Source: Pterobdella sp. o SKG-2022
Taxonomy: Eukaryota > Annelida > Clitellata > Hirudinida > Piscicolidae
Assembly: GCA_964035795.1 (NCBI GenBank)
Contig: OZ038320.1
Location: forward strand, 27,845,705 to 27,909,704
Direction of reading: 5' to 3'
DNA: 64,000 nt
Made by a program: the position numbers and the translations under genes. Below, in pieces: positions 51,601 through 63,667 of the stretch; position 1 is the first letter of the stretch; every line of letters starts with the position of its first letter. The notes under the pieces are model-generated. The model saw nothing but the letters and a program-made list of their open reading frames with translations. It did not search any database and was not told the DNA's origin.

Positions 51601-54224
51601 TTATGCTTTTCAATTTATTTCGATACATCGACATTCCCTTGTCATGGGGAGAATGTGTAAAAGTTAATTAATCTCTTTCCTTTGATTCGAGTAATCTACT
51701 AAACACCGAGTGTGTTTGTTTTTGTGGTGGTTTGAGGTCTAAGTGTTTTGCGGGTTTTAAAGGTTCAACATAGTTAATTTTTTAATTATTTTGTGGTAAA
51801 GCTTATGAAGATTTAAATTCATAATTTTAAAAATAATTTAGTAAGTTGCAACTAAGCTTCGTTTCTTCGTTAGATTCTAAATTCTAATTGAATATTTAAC
51901 GAAAACCTCTGATTCAAGTTTCGTTTTAATGCATTATAATACTGATAAGTATTATTAAATTTTTTTATTTTTATAAAAAATTTTTTTCTATAAGTTTTCA
52001 AGCGTATTTCAAAAATGAAATTTTAAGTAATATAAAAATCGTTGAAAAAATCATTAAAGATGGCGATGATCTCAAAAAAGCGATGAGATAAAAAAGAAGA
52101 CGATTAAAATGGTGATTTTAAAAAAATAAAGGCGAAGAATTTGACAAGGATGATGATGGTGATGATGATGGTGAGAATGGTGGTGATGGCATGATGATGA
52201 TGATGATGATGATGCAGGGATTACGAAGTATTGCACGCTGTTGAGTGGTGCAAGCTTTAATTGTGGTTTTATGTTTTTTCAATGTTTTTACTGCGAATCA
52301 TAATGAAAAACATTTAAATACCACATTGATATGTTGGGCGCCCATAAAACTCATAATAAAGAAGGTGTCGATTCCATTGGACGATCATTTTTCTCTTTTA
52401 TTCGACACAATCCTGCATAACATCATTTATTTTTTCTATCACCACTATTAGCAAATCGACCAACCTAGATTTATTAATAGGTCACCGACGTCATAGGCAA
52501 ATGATAGGAATTGTGTGATTGGCTGAAATATCTAGGTTATGACCTTATTACGCCCTACTACATCTTTGCTCTTCCTGCCACATATAACGATGGCAGTTAT
52601 TATAAAAATTTTCTGTAAAAACTTGACTTTTTATTGGGAGTTTTATAATGACCGACACATTTTTTTGGACATAAAACCGGTTTGAATTTTTATGTAAAAA
52701 ATATTACTATCTTCCTTTACGCCCATTGTATGTCGGAGTGGAAAGGTTAATCGTGCTTGCTTGAGCAAATAAAAAACCATTTTCTTTAAATATTTCTGCT
52801 TCACTATAATATTTCCATGTTTAAAGAATACTTTTAACATTTGAAAGTTTAAAAATAGGAATTTAATCAACTTTTATAAAAACTTTAAACCATGTGAAGT
52901 GTTTTACACTCCATGGTCTTGCCTTATTTAAATTCTTTCCGGTTGTCTCTAATGCGGGGGTAGGTGGTGATTTTGACGCCGAGAGGAGCTCTTATGTTTC
53001 TAACTTTTAACACCATGTTTTGAAATATTTGTCACTGTTTTAAATTCAGATCCATCCATTAACCGTGGATATTGATGAATTTCTAAAGTTTGCTTTGATT
53101 GCTAAATTGAAGTTTAGGCTTATAATTACTTTTTGGTAGTAACATTTTATCAAAAAATCAAAATCGTTTTAATAAGTAAACAAAAAATAAACAAAAAAAT
53201 GAATAAAAAATAAACAAAAAATAAGCAAAACATTACGTAAAACTGACTTCATAATGACCAAGCAATACTCACTAAAAAATAATCTCTCTAAAGCCTAAAA
53301 TTCGATGCGACTATAACAGGGACAGTGATTATAAAGCGCAGCCAGCACTGATATGAGCGTCAACATGTCAAGTCATTGTGTTTGCGTCATTTATGTCATC
53401 TAGATCTTTATAAACGACGCAGCTAAAGCGTGGGTGATTGTGAAAGGATTTAAGACTGAAATTAATAAGAGATCCTTAGGCATCAAGTGTGTAACTAATT
53501 GATTATGTATATTGTTTTATGCTGTAGGGTGTGTATTATTAATATTTATGATACTAGAGCATCTTACTTTATTTTTTTTATAAAACTGTTCTTTTTTCAA
53601 ATTGATTCCTTTTAAACAAACAAGTTCTCACAGTTTTTTTGTTCCAAGTGGCTAGGCTCCTATGTAATTAAAAATGTTAGTCATCAACGCTGTATAAGAC
53701 GATGTCTCCCGCCCACAAAACATTTGTAAAACTACTTATGTTTAAAGAAGGGAATGCTTGGTGGATTCGTTATTCATCTTCCTTATCAAGCATGGAGTTT
53801 TGAGGATGAAGTATTTTGGGTAGGGTTTATTCATAATTTCATCCTTTTATAGTTTATTGGGTTTTGTGATACCCAAACTTATTGTGAATTCAATTGATTT
53901 CGCTTAAATATATATGCTGGAGTTTTTTTCATTTCATGGAAAAATAGATTAAGAAATTTTTTATAAAGCTATCAAAATGATGAGGAAGATGAAAAAGAAA
54001 TTTTCTATTTATTTTGTTAAAATTTTTTCCATCAACTAATACCAGGTATTTTCCATTCAACTATCCATGAACTTCGAAAACTATAATCATACCCTCATCA
54101 TCGTTGTCTTCGTTGCCATCTTTCTAATTATATTTGTGGACAGTCAGTGGTCGACTGACGATAACATTAAAGTCGCTTTTAGTTTGTTCACGCTAAACGA
54201 TTTAATAAGGATTTATATCGGGAA

Positions 54225-54430
54225 GATGGATGGAAGGATAAATGAACAGATGAATAGATTGATAAAAACATAAATATATGAATAGATGGATGGATAGATG
54301 AATGGATGGGTGCATGGATAGATTGATGCATAGACGGATGAATGAATAGAGGAACGGATAGATAAATGGATGGATGAATGAATGGATGGATAGACAGATA
54401 GTTAGACGGATGGACAAATAGATGAATAAA
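54225..54430 (+). repeat. Imperfect (GGAT/AGAT)n block
   Basis: Irregular GGATGGAT and AGATGAAT words over ~200 bp, about 330 bp beyond the engrailed stop codon. The open frames on the minus strand rich in Ile/His/Pro are due to the repeat. Confidence 0.85.
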
Positions 54431-54755
54431 CGGGATGTGAAAAAAGTAAAGATATAAATAAGTCTGCGACTCAAAGCGTTGTGGCTGTATGTTTTGGTTA
54501 TTAGAGAGCTCACGTGTGGAGTTTGCCCTGTGCACCATTGATTTGATGATATCGGCATTAATTAGAAGAGCTTTCGTCCAATCAATCACTCGTTTTCAAT
54601 TTTTTGATTGAATGAATCGGTTTGAGAATGTATTGGGAGACAAACGTTGAGAGTAAACACTAATTTCAATTTTCAAAATTAAAATTTTAATAATGGTTTT
54701 GTGATATTTGTTAAAAATTTAGACGAAATTCGGAACATCATATATATACAACATA

Positions 54756-57700
54756 TTAACAATCCATTTTAACATCATCAACATCTTTTGCTTGATCATT
54801 ATTGTTGGCAGCCTCATTCATAAATGTCTCATTGTACCCTCCCACGTTGACAGATGAAGATGAAGAAGAAGAGAGAGCTACAGAAGAGTGGTTGTACAAT
54901 CCCTGGGCCATCAAATGCAAAGCCAGTGGATTCCTTACACCACTAGCCTTCTTCATTTTGGCTCGTTTGTTTTGGAACCAGATCTTAACCTGAGATTCAT
55001 TCAAACCCAATTCTCTAGCGAGGTATGACCGCCTTTCTTCGGTGAGATACTTGTTGTCGTTGAACTCTCTTTTCAACCGACCCAGCTGCTCGCTAGTGAA
55101 GGCTGTTCTGGGCCGCTTATCGTCCACACTACCCCCTGATGAGTTCCCGCTTGTTGCACCTCTGCTTTGACGCTTCATCTTGCGAGACCTGGGTCCTTTG
55201 GTGGAAGTGGAATTGGTTTCTTTAAGTGTTTTTCAGAGTAATCATTGTACATTGAAATTTTCGATTTTTATTTTTTTAGTTTGGAGAGGAGATAGTTAAT
55301 TTTTTCAATTGTCTTTCAGGAAGTATAAATCGATATTTTTCTGGTTTTTATGAGTTTTTACAATTTTGGTTTTTCAAATCAAATTAAAAAACAATTAAAA
55401 TTATACTAAGTGAGGTTTATTACTAATCGTTACCGAATTGTTCACTTCTCACATTTCATAGCTTTTATAATAGATTTTGTTACACTACATAAAAGAGGCT
55501 GTGAACATGCTTCAAAAGGCGCTTCTGTGGCATCAGTATTGTTTTAAGCGGGAAAAGAATAATAATTTTGATGTTCGATGCTATATCATTTATCATTTCA
55601 TTATGTTTAGTATCTTTGTTCTTCTTATATCGGAAGTTAGCACTGTTTAGGCGCGAGATCAATGCAGATCTTGATAATGATCTCCGCCATTAAAAACTAT
55701 CTTTACTTATATAATAATGGTTTTTCTTTATAATTTAATAACTTATTCATTTATATATTCATTATTTGATGTTTAGTAATGTGTTAAGAATTAAACTAAT
55801 GTCCTTTGAAACATCACTAAAGATATATTTAAGAATTTCAATATTTTTCAAATAAATTTCTTATATTTCCACTAATCATGAAAATTTCATGAAATCTAGT
55901 TTTAAATGATTTATATGTAAGTATAAAAAAAATAGAAATATTGATTAGAATTTTATAACATTGAATATAAATATATTAAATTTGAAGGATAAGCACGATT
56001 TTTAAAAATTTTATCGATTTAGTGACTTTTATTCAAAAGTGAAAAAAATCAAAGTACTAAATATGAGCATAACAAAACTATAAAACTATAAGATGGAAAA
56101 AAAATAAAACGAAAAAAAACACAAAAAACGAGCAACATAACAATAAAAAAAGAACACCAAAAAATGACACCAATTTATATAATCTTCTTTGTCATTCAAA
56201 TATCAGTACAAGATCAATAGGAAGAGCATAAAAGAGTGAATAGAACTGGCGGAGGAATATTTCATGAAAGCAGCTTTATTTAAAATTGAATTTAAACTTC
56301 TAAAAGGAAGCTTTGTTCACTATTGTTTTGAAGCGATTTCATTACTGATTTAATAGGATTTTATTGGAAAATTAATTTTTTATACTAATTTCCAATATTT
56401 TAATTCCAAACGTTAGTGTTAAATATTGATATTTAGTAGTTTATTGTTGCTTTCTAATATTCATATTTTTTAGCATTTTAACTTTCTCTTTCTTTATTCA
56501 TGTTATTTATAAGAGATTTCCTATGATTGCTGTTAATACTGTTTGAAAAAATTGAAAAAAAAACTTTGAAATTGTTTTAATATTTATCGTATCATACTGC
56601 TATTGCTGATAGATCAGACATAAATTTATTTCAATTGTTTGAGATTATAATTAACAATATGAGTATTGGTTCACTGAAAGTTTCTGAACAATGCTTCAAG
56701 AATTATCTGTTTTTAATTGATAATTATCATTATTTTCTTCGGGAATTTTTTAGTTTTACTTGACAGTTTTTATTAATTGGCAGTTAGTATGGAGACCAGT
56801 TGGAAATGACATCAAAAAATAAATAGAAAAGAATGCTATACTTCTAAATGATATTTTTTGAACAAAGTGGTATCACTAACAAAAAATCTAATGCAAGTTT
56901 TTAAAATTATTATGTTTGAAACAATGGCAAAAAAATCTTCAAAAAGCAATGGAAGCGAGATAAAAACTCTGTTTGCAGTTTCGTATAATAGACAGATAAA
57001 TAATATTTTAAAGATATTCATAATTCCTTTTGTATTCGTTTCTTTTCTTAATCGCTTTGAACACTTGTTTCCGTTTTTGCATCTCTCTCACTACAGCATT
57101 GCTCTTTTCTATATCGCTTTTATAGTCTTTTTAGTTTTTTGATCTTTTAGTCTCGGATTAGCATATGTTTTGTTGTGGTTTAAATAGAATTATTTTTTCT
57201 ATGTAGTTTTGTGTTAATTATTTTGGTATTATTCTATTTAGTTTTCACGGAGTTTTAGAGAATAGAAAATGCAATTCATTAATAAATGGAAATAATAATG
57301 GAAAAAAATTTAAAAATAACAAAAGCTTTTGGATATTAAAAATCAATTCAAATCAAAAAAATTTTTAAAAAATAAAAAACAATTAGAAACCAATCCAACA
57401 ATGGTTATTTTAAAAATCTGCGTTTAACGTTGTACATTAATAATATTAGTGATTTCCATCAAACCAAAATAACAAATACGGAAATAATGATCACTATATT
57501 TAATAATTTGTAATATTTAATACTGTTATGCACTAATCTAACTCAAATCTAATCTCAACCTTACTGTTCATTCTATTATCTCAACACTAATATTACCTCA
57601 GTACTTTGTTATAGGAAACAAATGCAAGGTTTTTTATTTAAAAAACCTACCAAAATGATTTTTTTATGAAAACTTTAAATTATTGGTAATATAAGATTTA

Positions 57701-60128
57701 TTCAAAAAAAGCATTGAGACATTGTGTTTGCATAATTGTGTCTCTCAAGGTATTTCACTCCATATTTTTCTTTAAAGTTTTTAAATTTGAGGAATCGATG
57801 AGAACTACTTTTTTAAAATCTCAACGCTCATTTCATCATTATTTTCAATGCTAGATTTCAATTATGTTAGTTTATTTGGATAATGGTACATAAAAACTGA
57901 TGACTTAGCGAAAAAATTTACGAATTTTTTTGTATAATTAAATTATCAATTACTTCAAAATGTGAGTTAGTCTCACATCGAACTTTAAACACTCTCATCA
58001 ATAAATTTTTAAAGCTTTTTTATGTTAAGAGCAAGTACATGAAATGACCAGTTAGGACCTACACTGGCTACTACATACACATAAGTTTATTGACACCCAT
58101 CAGAGCTGAATGGTGTGGGCTTCTAAACCCATAAAGGTGTATTGGTATCTTTGATAATGATCTGATATTATAGCAAAAACCATACCTATGACATGGGGGA
58201 AATTACATCACAAATATAACTCAACATATCAACCTAGCTTCGCAGTATATAAGGCTTACCTGATGAAGGTCTGTCGGAGTATCTGGTGCAGTAGACCCAT
58301 GCAGGCCAAGGGAGGTTTTGTTGCACTTTCAACTGCAGGTCGTCAGTGGTGGTAGGTTTTTTAATGCTTTTAGAGTTGTTGGTGGTGGTGTTTTTGTTGT
58401 CGTTTTTGTTGTCGTTTTTGTTGATTTGGTCGTTGTTTCTACTGTAAATGTTGTTGTTGAAATCATTTTTTGTTGTGTAGTTGTTCTGGGAGATGGTTTT
58501 ATTTTTTTTGAAGTCGATTTTGTTGTTGTTCAAATTGTATGAAGGAGTAGATGTGGAGAGTGTGGTATGGGTACTGAATGGGCTTTTCGCGATAGTGTTG
58601 ATGTTGGGGTTGTTGCGGAGTTCAGTCCTATGTTGTTGCTGCTGTTTGTAACATTGTTGTTGGAAATTTGAATACAGTTGCTTATGTTGTTTGTGATGGT
58701 GGTGGTAAAATGATTGTTTTTCATGGATAGAGCAATCTTCGTTTAAGCGTTGCTCTTTCTTTTGCGTGTAAATATTTTGGCGCGGTTTGTCTTCATCATA
58801 AGGGGAATTGTACTGCTTGAAACCGGTCTTTGTATGAATCTGTAAATACATCCATTTATTTTAAACTTCACATAAATGACCAATCGAGTAAAAATTAAAG
58901 TCTATTTTAAAAAATTATTTCAAACACAAAATAAATATTCAGCTGAAAGCTGAATCTTAGTATATATAACGAATAAATAGTTTATAAATCATTAAATAAT
59001 GTATAATGAATTACACAAAGACTGCATAAGTTGTAATCTAATAAACAAAAACTGTCACAATCAAGCATTCAAACATAATACCGTTGGGGTCTTAAAGGCA
59101 GTGCTTGTGGGGAAGAGGAAAGGCCAACGAAACAAAAGCCTGGGGTCTGGCTGGGTGAAGGTCTTCTTCACTGATGCTATGTATCGATACAACATGGCTG
59201 CGGAGAAAATGGCAGAGTTGTTCTCATTGAATGGCAGCAGGAACTGCGGGTGGAATGGTGTTTTGTGGTCGGTGATCTTGTAGATTCCTCTTTCTGGTGG
59301 AGTGTTTTCTGTTTCGTTCTCTATAAAGTTTTCTCTGTTTTTCACCATGCTTTCTCCATCAATATCAATTTCATCCTCTTCATCGTCTTTTTCGTCTTCT
59401 TCTTCTTTGGCACTGTAATCATCAATATTCTCATTGTGGTTTTCTAAATTGCTTCCATTATCAGCAGCAAAGACTCTTTGATCTGAGCGTTGCAAGGGTG
59501 AGTTGGGTGGCCCACTAGAGGTTCGATAGTCATTTTCAGACTTCAAGATGACGTCAATGGTAAAGAGGCGGGAGTTTTCTTTTTTTTTCGTATTTCCATT
59601 TGTTCCCATGCTTTCATTCCCTGTGACTTTTGTCATTTGATCTTTGCCTTGTATCGGATCGTCCCCAAGTGGTTTGTTATCGATGTTTTCAACGTTGAGA
59701 TCTTCACTTTGGTTATAATGTTTAATTTTGTTATCATAGTAGTTTTTGGGTTTGTTACTTTCGGAGTATTCCTCTAACTTACTTGCAAAGTTATCACTTC
59801 GATTTTCATAGCAATTTTGATAATTATTATTGATATACGATTTGGTATCATCCGTATCTTTATCGACAAAACACCCTTCGTTACTTTCTTTATAATTGAA
59901 CTCATTGAACGTTTCACGGTGATCAACATTGGAGCACGCAACAGCCATCTCGTCTTTCATGTCGATTTTGTGCTTAATTGTACAGGAAGTCGCCAACTTT
60001 TTTTGAACTGTATCTTTTTCCAGTGCATAAACTCGGTAGCACCTTTGAAGATCGCCATTTTGTTCTGTGACGTCATGAATGCTCTTCCGGTGACAGTTTT
60101 CGTGGAGTGATGCCAGTGATGATAGCAT
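54756..60128 (-). CDS. en: engrailed homeodomain transcription factor
   Basis: Three minus-strand exons (60128-59082, 58839-58260, 55195-54756) join in phase to 688 residues. An eh1 Groucho-binding motif LFTIDVILK sits at about 188-196. The EH2 block [19 protein letters not shown] ends exon 2 (W527, W530; binds Exd/Pbx). The homeodomain spans about 568-627 with [27 protein letters not shown] and helix 3 [14 protein letters not shown] (Q50, N51 and the engrailed-type K52). It is followed by the EH5 block [16 protein letters not shown]. Family knowledge: a nuclear repressor in segment, neural and shell/appendage patterning. The protein is long because of an acidic, Asn-rich exon 1 and a Gln/Asn/His-rich exon 2. 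The start Met is the first in the open frame, but the frame remains open upstream, so the true start may lie further 5'. Intron 2 is 3.06 kb. Confidence 0.95.
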
Positions 60129-62132
60129 TTCTATGGTGAGTGGTTTTAATTGGTCAGAATCGTGAGGTATGACATGATATTGAGATTAATTTGCGGTTGT
60201 ATAATTGGTTTTTGATACAATGACTTCTATTGATGTTAATTTTTTTAAAATCTTCTAACAGCTTTATATTTTTGGTTGAAATTCTTCAGTGTAAAAAGTT
60301 GAAAAAAGATTAGAGATTTTTATTTAATTTCAAAATGGTTTACTTGGTTTGTTCTGAGTTGAATGTTTCTTTGGAAAGTAATTAAAATTCAAACGAAATC
60401 GTATTGACTAAAAAGGTAAAAGAATAGGATGATTTTCTAATTTAAAATAAACTAATTAACTTCTTAAAACTTCATTTTCGAATGTTCCATCGCTTATATA
60501 ACATTATAATCGTATGGGCTACGTATGCGCAAACATTTAAAGCTGAAGAAACAATTAATAAAAGATTATAAAGTTCCGATTTCGAATGAGTTAGAACAAT
60601 GAACTTAACCACGCCTACATCTATAAACATGTAATGAAAAATTGAAACTGGAAAATGAAAGTGGTGTTGATTGACAACTAGCAACCCAATGAAAAGAAAG
60701 AATGCGAAAAAAGACGGCGAATCACAAAATCAGATTTGAATTAAATGCTTGGCTCTGATTGGCTTGCGCTAATTGAAAAGCAGCCAATCAAAAAAACGTG
60801 TCTGCACGAAAGTGATTATATCGTTAATGAAGTCTGCGGATTACTCGCCTTGGAATCTATGCATTCATTAGAATCAATCAAACATCGCAAACATTACTAT
60901 CGCTGTCGTACATGTATCTTTTCAATGCTCCTGCATTGTGGTAGTTTGTACTGGAAGATTTTTAGTTTATAAAACTACTATGGAAACATTGCATGTATTG
61001 TATAATATTATCACATTATTTTTTAATATATTGATTTATTTCATTTTATTTATTTAATTATTTCTATTCAATAACTTACTTACTTTTTCTTTACCTACTT
61101 TCATTAACTAACTTGCTTGCTGTCCCTTATTTATCCACTTTAACTCTATAACTCAAAATCTCCATCTTGAAACAAGTGGAGGCTTTAAATGGATCGATGG
61201 GAGATTGATACCATGTATTACATGTGACCCTTTGGAGGTGTGATGTGTGCTTGCATCCCTAATGGTGTCGCTGTGTTTTTGTTTTCATTGATGTTTGTCA
61301 TTGTGTTTTGGTAATTTGGAAACAAAATTGTTGTAGTTCCTAGCTACTTTTAGTTTACTTTTTACTGTTTTGAAGTTTTTTTTGTTTATCATTTAATAAG
61401 TTGTGCAGATTAGGCGCTTTTAAAAGTAAAAAAAAATTGTTTAGTTGTTATTTTTTTTCCTCAATATTCAGTTTGTTTACTCTTTATGTTTTTTTATTGC
61501 TTTTGGTTTTTCTACTGTTCCCATGGTTACAATATATTCTCAAACAACTATGTTTCAGAATCAAGTTATGAACAGCCTTTGATATAAAAAAAGTGTAACC
61601 AGATACAATAGTGACATTAAAAAATAACTTGGCTGAAGTAATGAAAACTTATGTGAGATATTAATAAAAATCATCATTGACTCTAACTTTTTGGGCATCA
61701 TTATTTCTATTATTATTTTGAATATTTTTAAACTCATCGGCTCTATAGGAAAAAACCCCGAAAATTTTTTAGTAGTGTTTGAACTTATTCAGCTGTCCGA
61801 AACCTCCATTTTTTTCTCCGTCCAAAGCATTTTCAAATATTTTGAGTGGTATTAAAGAAACGATTAAATGATAAACAACTAAAACTCATCAAACCAAACA
61901 GCTCCACGTTTGCTAATCTTCAGAACAAGGGGAAAAAAAATTTTGTTTAATTTGAGATTTTCTTCATACATCTCAATGAAAAACACAAAATGAAACTGCT
62001 TTCACATAATAATTTTTAAATTAAACGCAACAAAAATGACGTTGTGTTTTGATTACGCATTGTTTCTTCCCAAATGTGAAACTGAAAATTTAAAAAAAAA
62101 TGAATTAAACGATAGAGTGTTTGATTTTCAAA
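60129..62132. promoter_or_regulatory. Divergent region engrailed / PLXDC-like
   Basis: Two kilobases separate the start codons. A less AT-rich patch at 60720-60800 contains GATTGGC (inverted CCAAT) at about 60757 and CCAAT at 60784-60788, flanking CTAATTG, a homeodomain-type core. A TATA-like word on the minus strand lies near 60262-60270. Neither transcription start is known. A 75-codon plus-strand open frame at 60745 has no recognised homologue. Confidence 0.4.
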
Positions 62133-63667
62133 ATGATTATCTTTTTCCTTTGTTTATCAATAATCTCTGCCTCCACCACTGAAGACCTGCACCAGAGAGA
62201 TTATAACGGTTACTCTTGTACACTTATTGTGTTATAATGTATACTGTTATGGGTTGTATCTATTGTATCTGTGGGTTATATTATGTACTATTGAAGATGG
62301 AAAGAGACATACGATGTTTCTAAAAGACACTGTTTTGTTTTATATTGTGCACTGTATTGTATCTGTGTTCTATTGCGTATTGATTTGTGTTACTATTATA
62401 TTAATATTGTTTCACTGTTTTTTAAAGTTTATTGTGTTTTTTATATTGTATTCTGAAGTGTGTAATGTATTAGGCACAACTATCGCAGACTTTCCAGAGA
62501 ACTCTTCCGAACTTTTGAGGCTTCCTGAGAACAAAGTTTGTCGCAGTCTCAAATCTCATTTGATAACATTTAAAAGCTAATCTAACACTATTTGTATTTT
62601 ATTTAAAAGCTTATTATGTTTATTAATAGTTCTTCTATAATCTTTGATAGCTCTTTGGAAGATAGCTCTTTAAACTTTAAAAACATCAATTGAGGATTCA
62701 TACATTTATTTAAAGGAAAAGCTATAATTTTCGATAAGTTTAGCCTTATCATAAAACATTTGCAGGATAATGATACTTATCGAAAATTATAGCTTCCCTT
62801 TCAAATAAATGTATGAATCCTCAATTGATGTTTTTGAAGTTTAATTGCTATACAAAACATACATAAGATGTTTCTGAAAAGATAGCTCTTTATTTTATAT
62901 AACACATCCAATATTTTTAATACATACATATTTTTTGGAGGTTTCTAACAATGAAGTTAGTGGCAGTTTAGAAGCTTATTTGAATAACTTTTTAAAACTA
63001 ATCATATACAGTTGTTCTACTATGTAAATAACTATTCAATAACATATATCGTTACCTTTTGGGTAGCTTACTGTAAATTAATGTTACCGCTTAATTATTT
63101 AAATTCTCACTGATTCTTATCAACATCTGAAATTTTTAACGCAAATAAAAAAATTAAAAATCTCTTCTTTAAACCCCAAGGTTAAAACTTCTCAAACCTC
63201 CTCCAATACACAGAAAGACTACAAGTACTACACAGTGGAAATGAAAGCTAAAGCTGATTGGTTCAAGAAGGAAGATTTTGATGGCATGCACATTCAGATA
63301 CTTGAAAAGCATTACAGATCTTTTCAGGTGATGTCTTTTGGTTATTTTTATTGATTTTTTATTGGTTTTACTCTCTGATTTCGTTCTATTGAGTTGTGTA
63401 GTATCTATTAAGTGTTATAGAGCTTTGTTATATTAATAATTCTTGAGTCCTCAATGAATGAATAAATGAGTTTTTTGTTATATATATTTCCTGTTATCAA
63501 CAACTCATGAAAACGATTCAAAATCTCTTTGACCCTTATACCATACTAATCACCATCGTATCTAACTGTAATACGCTTCCTATAATTTGACCATTAGGAG
63601 ATAAAGTTAGAAAAGCCTTTGCCATTCTACGGACAACCCGTTTCAAAATGTTTGGTCACTTCTGGCG
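62133..63667 (+). CDS. PLXDC/TEM7-like protein, 5' part only
   Basis: Two exons are well supported by content: 63214-63327 (DYKYYTVEMKAKADWFKKED...) and 63598-63667 (KPLPFYGQPVSKCLVTSGG). These resemble the start of the plexin-domain-containing 1/2 ectodomain, where vertebrates have NYY, a D-W motif, and FPFYG...ITVATGG. Upstream, 62133-62208 encodes a signal-peptide-like start (MIIFFLCLSIISAS) and 62474-62535 an extra exon; both splice in phase (76, 62, 114, 70 nt) but lack homology and could be chance. Exon 2 lies in a repeated region. Family knowledge: PLXDC proteins are single-pass surface proteins of vessels and neural tissue. The gene must continue beyond the window: the last donor is at 63668, and 63668-64000 shows no further exon. 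Confidence 0.55.
62670..62844. repeat. 70-bp inverted repeat (foldback) with 35-bp loop
   Basis: The arms 62670-62739 and 62775-62844 are reverse complements at 65 of 70 positions. They lie in the presumed second intron of the PLXDC-like gene. A 13-bp direct repeat (AGATAGCTCTTTA) is found at 62660-62672 and 62880-62892, flanking or overlapping the structure. It may be a foldback MITE or a hairpin-RNA source. Confidence 0.9.

Larger units (their letters stand above)
48473..54755. other. 6.3 kb gene-free stretch between V-ATPase and engrailed
   Basis: Both flanking genes end here. No exon of a known family was found. A 100-codon open frame at 49777-50079 and a 68-codon frame at 54067-54273 with an N-terminal hydrophobic stretch have no recognised homologue. 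Some patches are less AT-rich (50570-50830, 51050-51260, 52470-52570, 53320-53480) and could be regulatory. Simple repeats include TA at 49621-49639, a GATGAT run near 52150-52215 and a GGAT-type block listed separately. Confidence 0.5.

Noticed and set aside
58999..59283. Plus-strand frames opposite engrailed exon 1
   Set aside because: Antisense shadows of the conserved engrailed reading frame.
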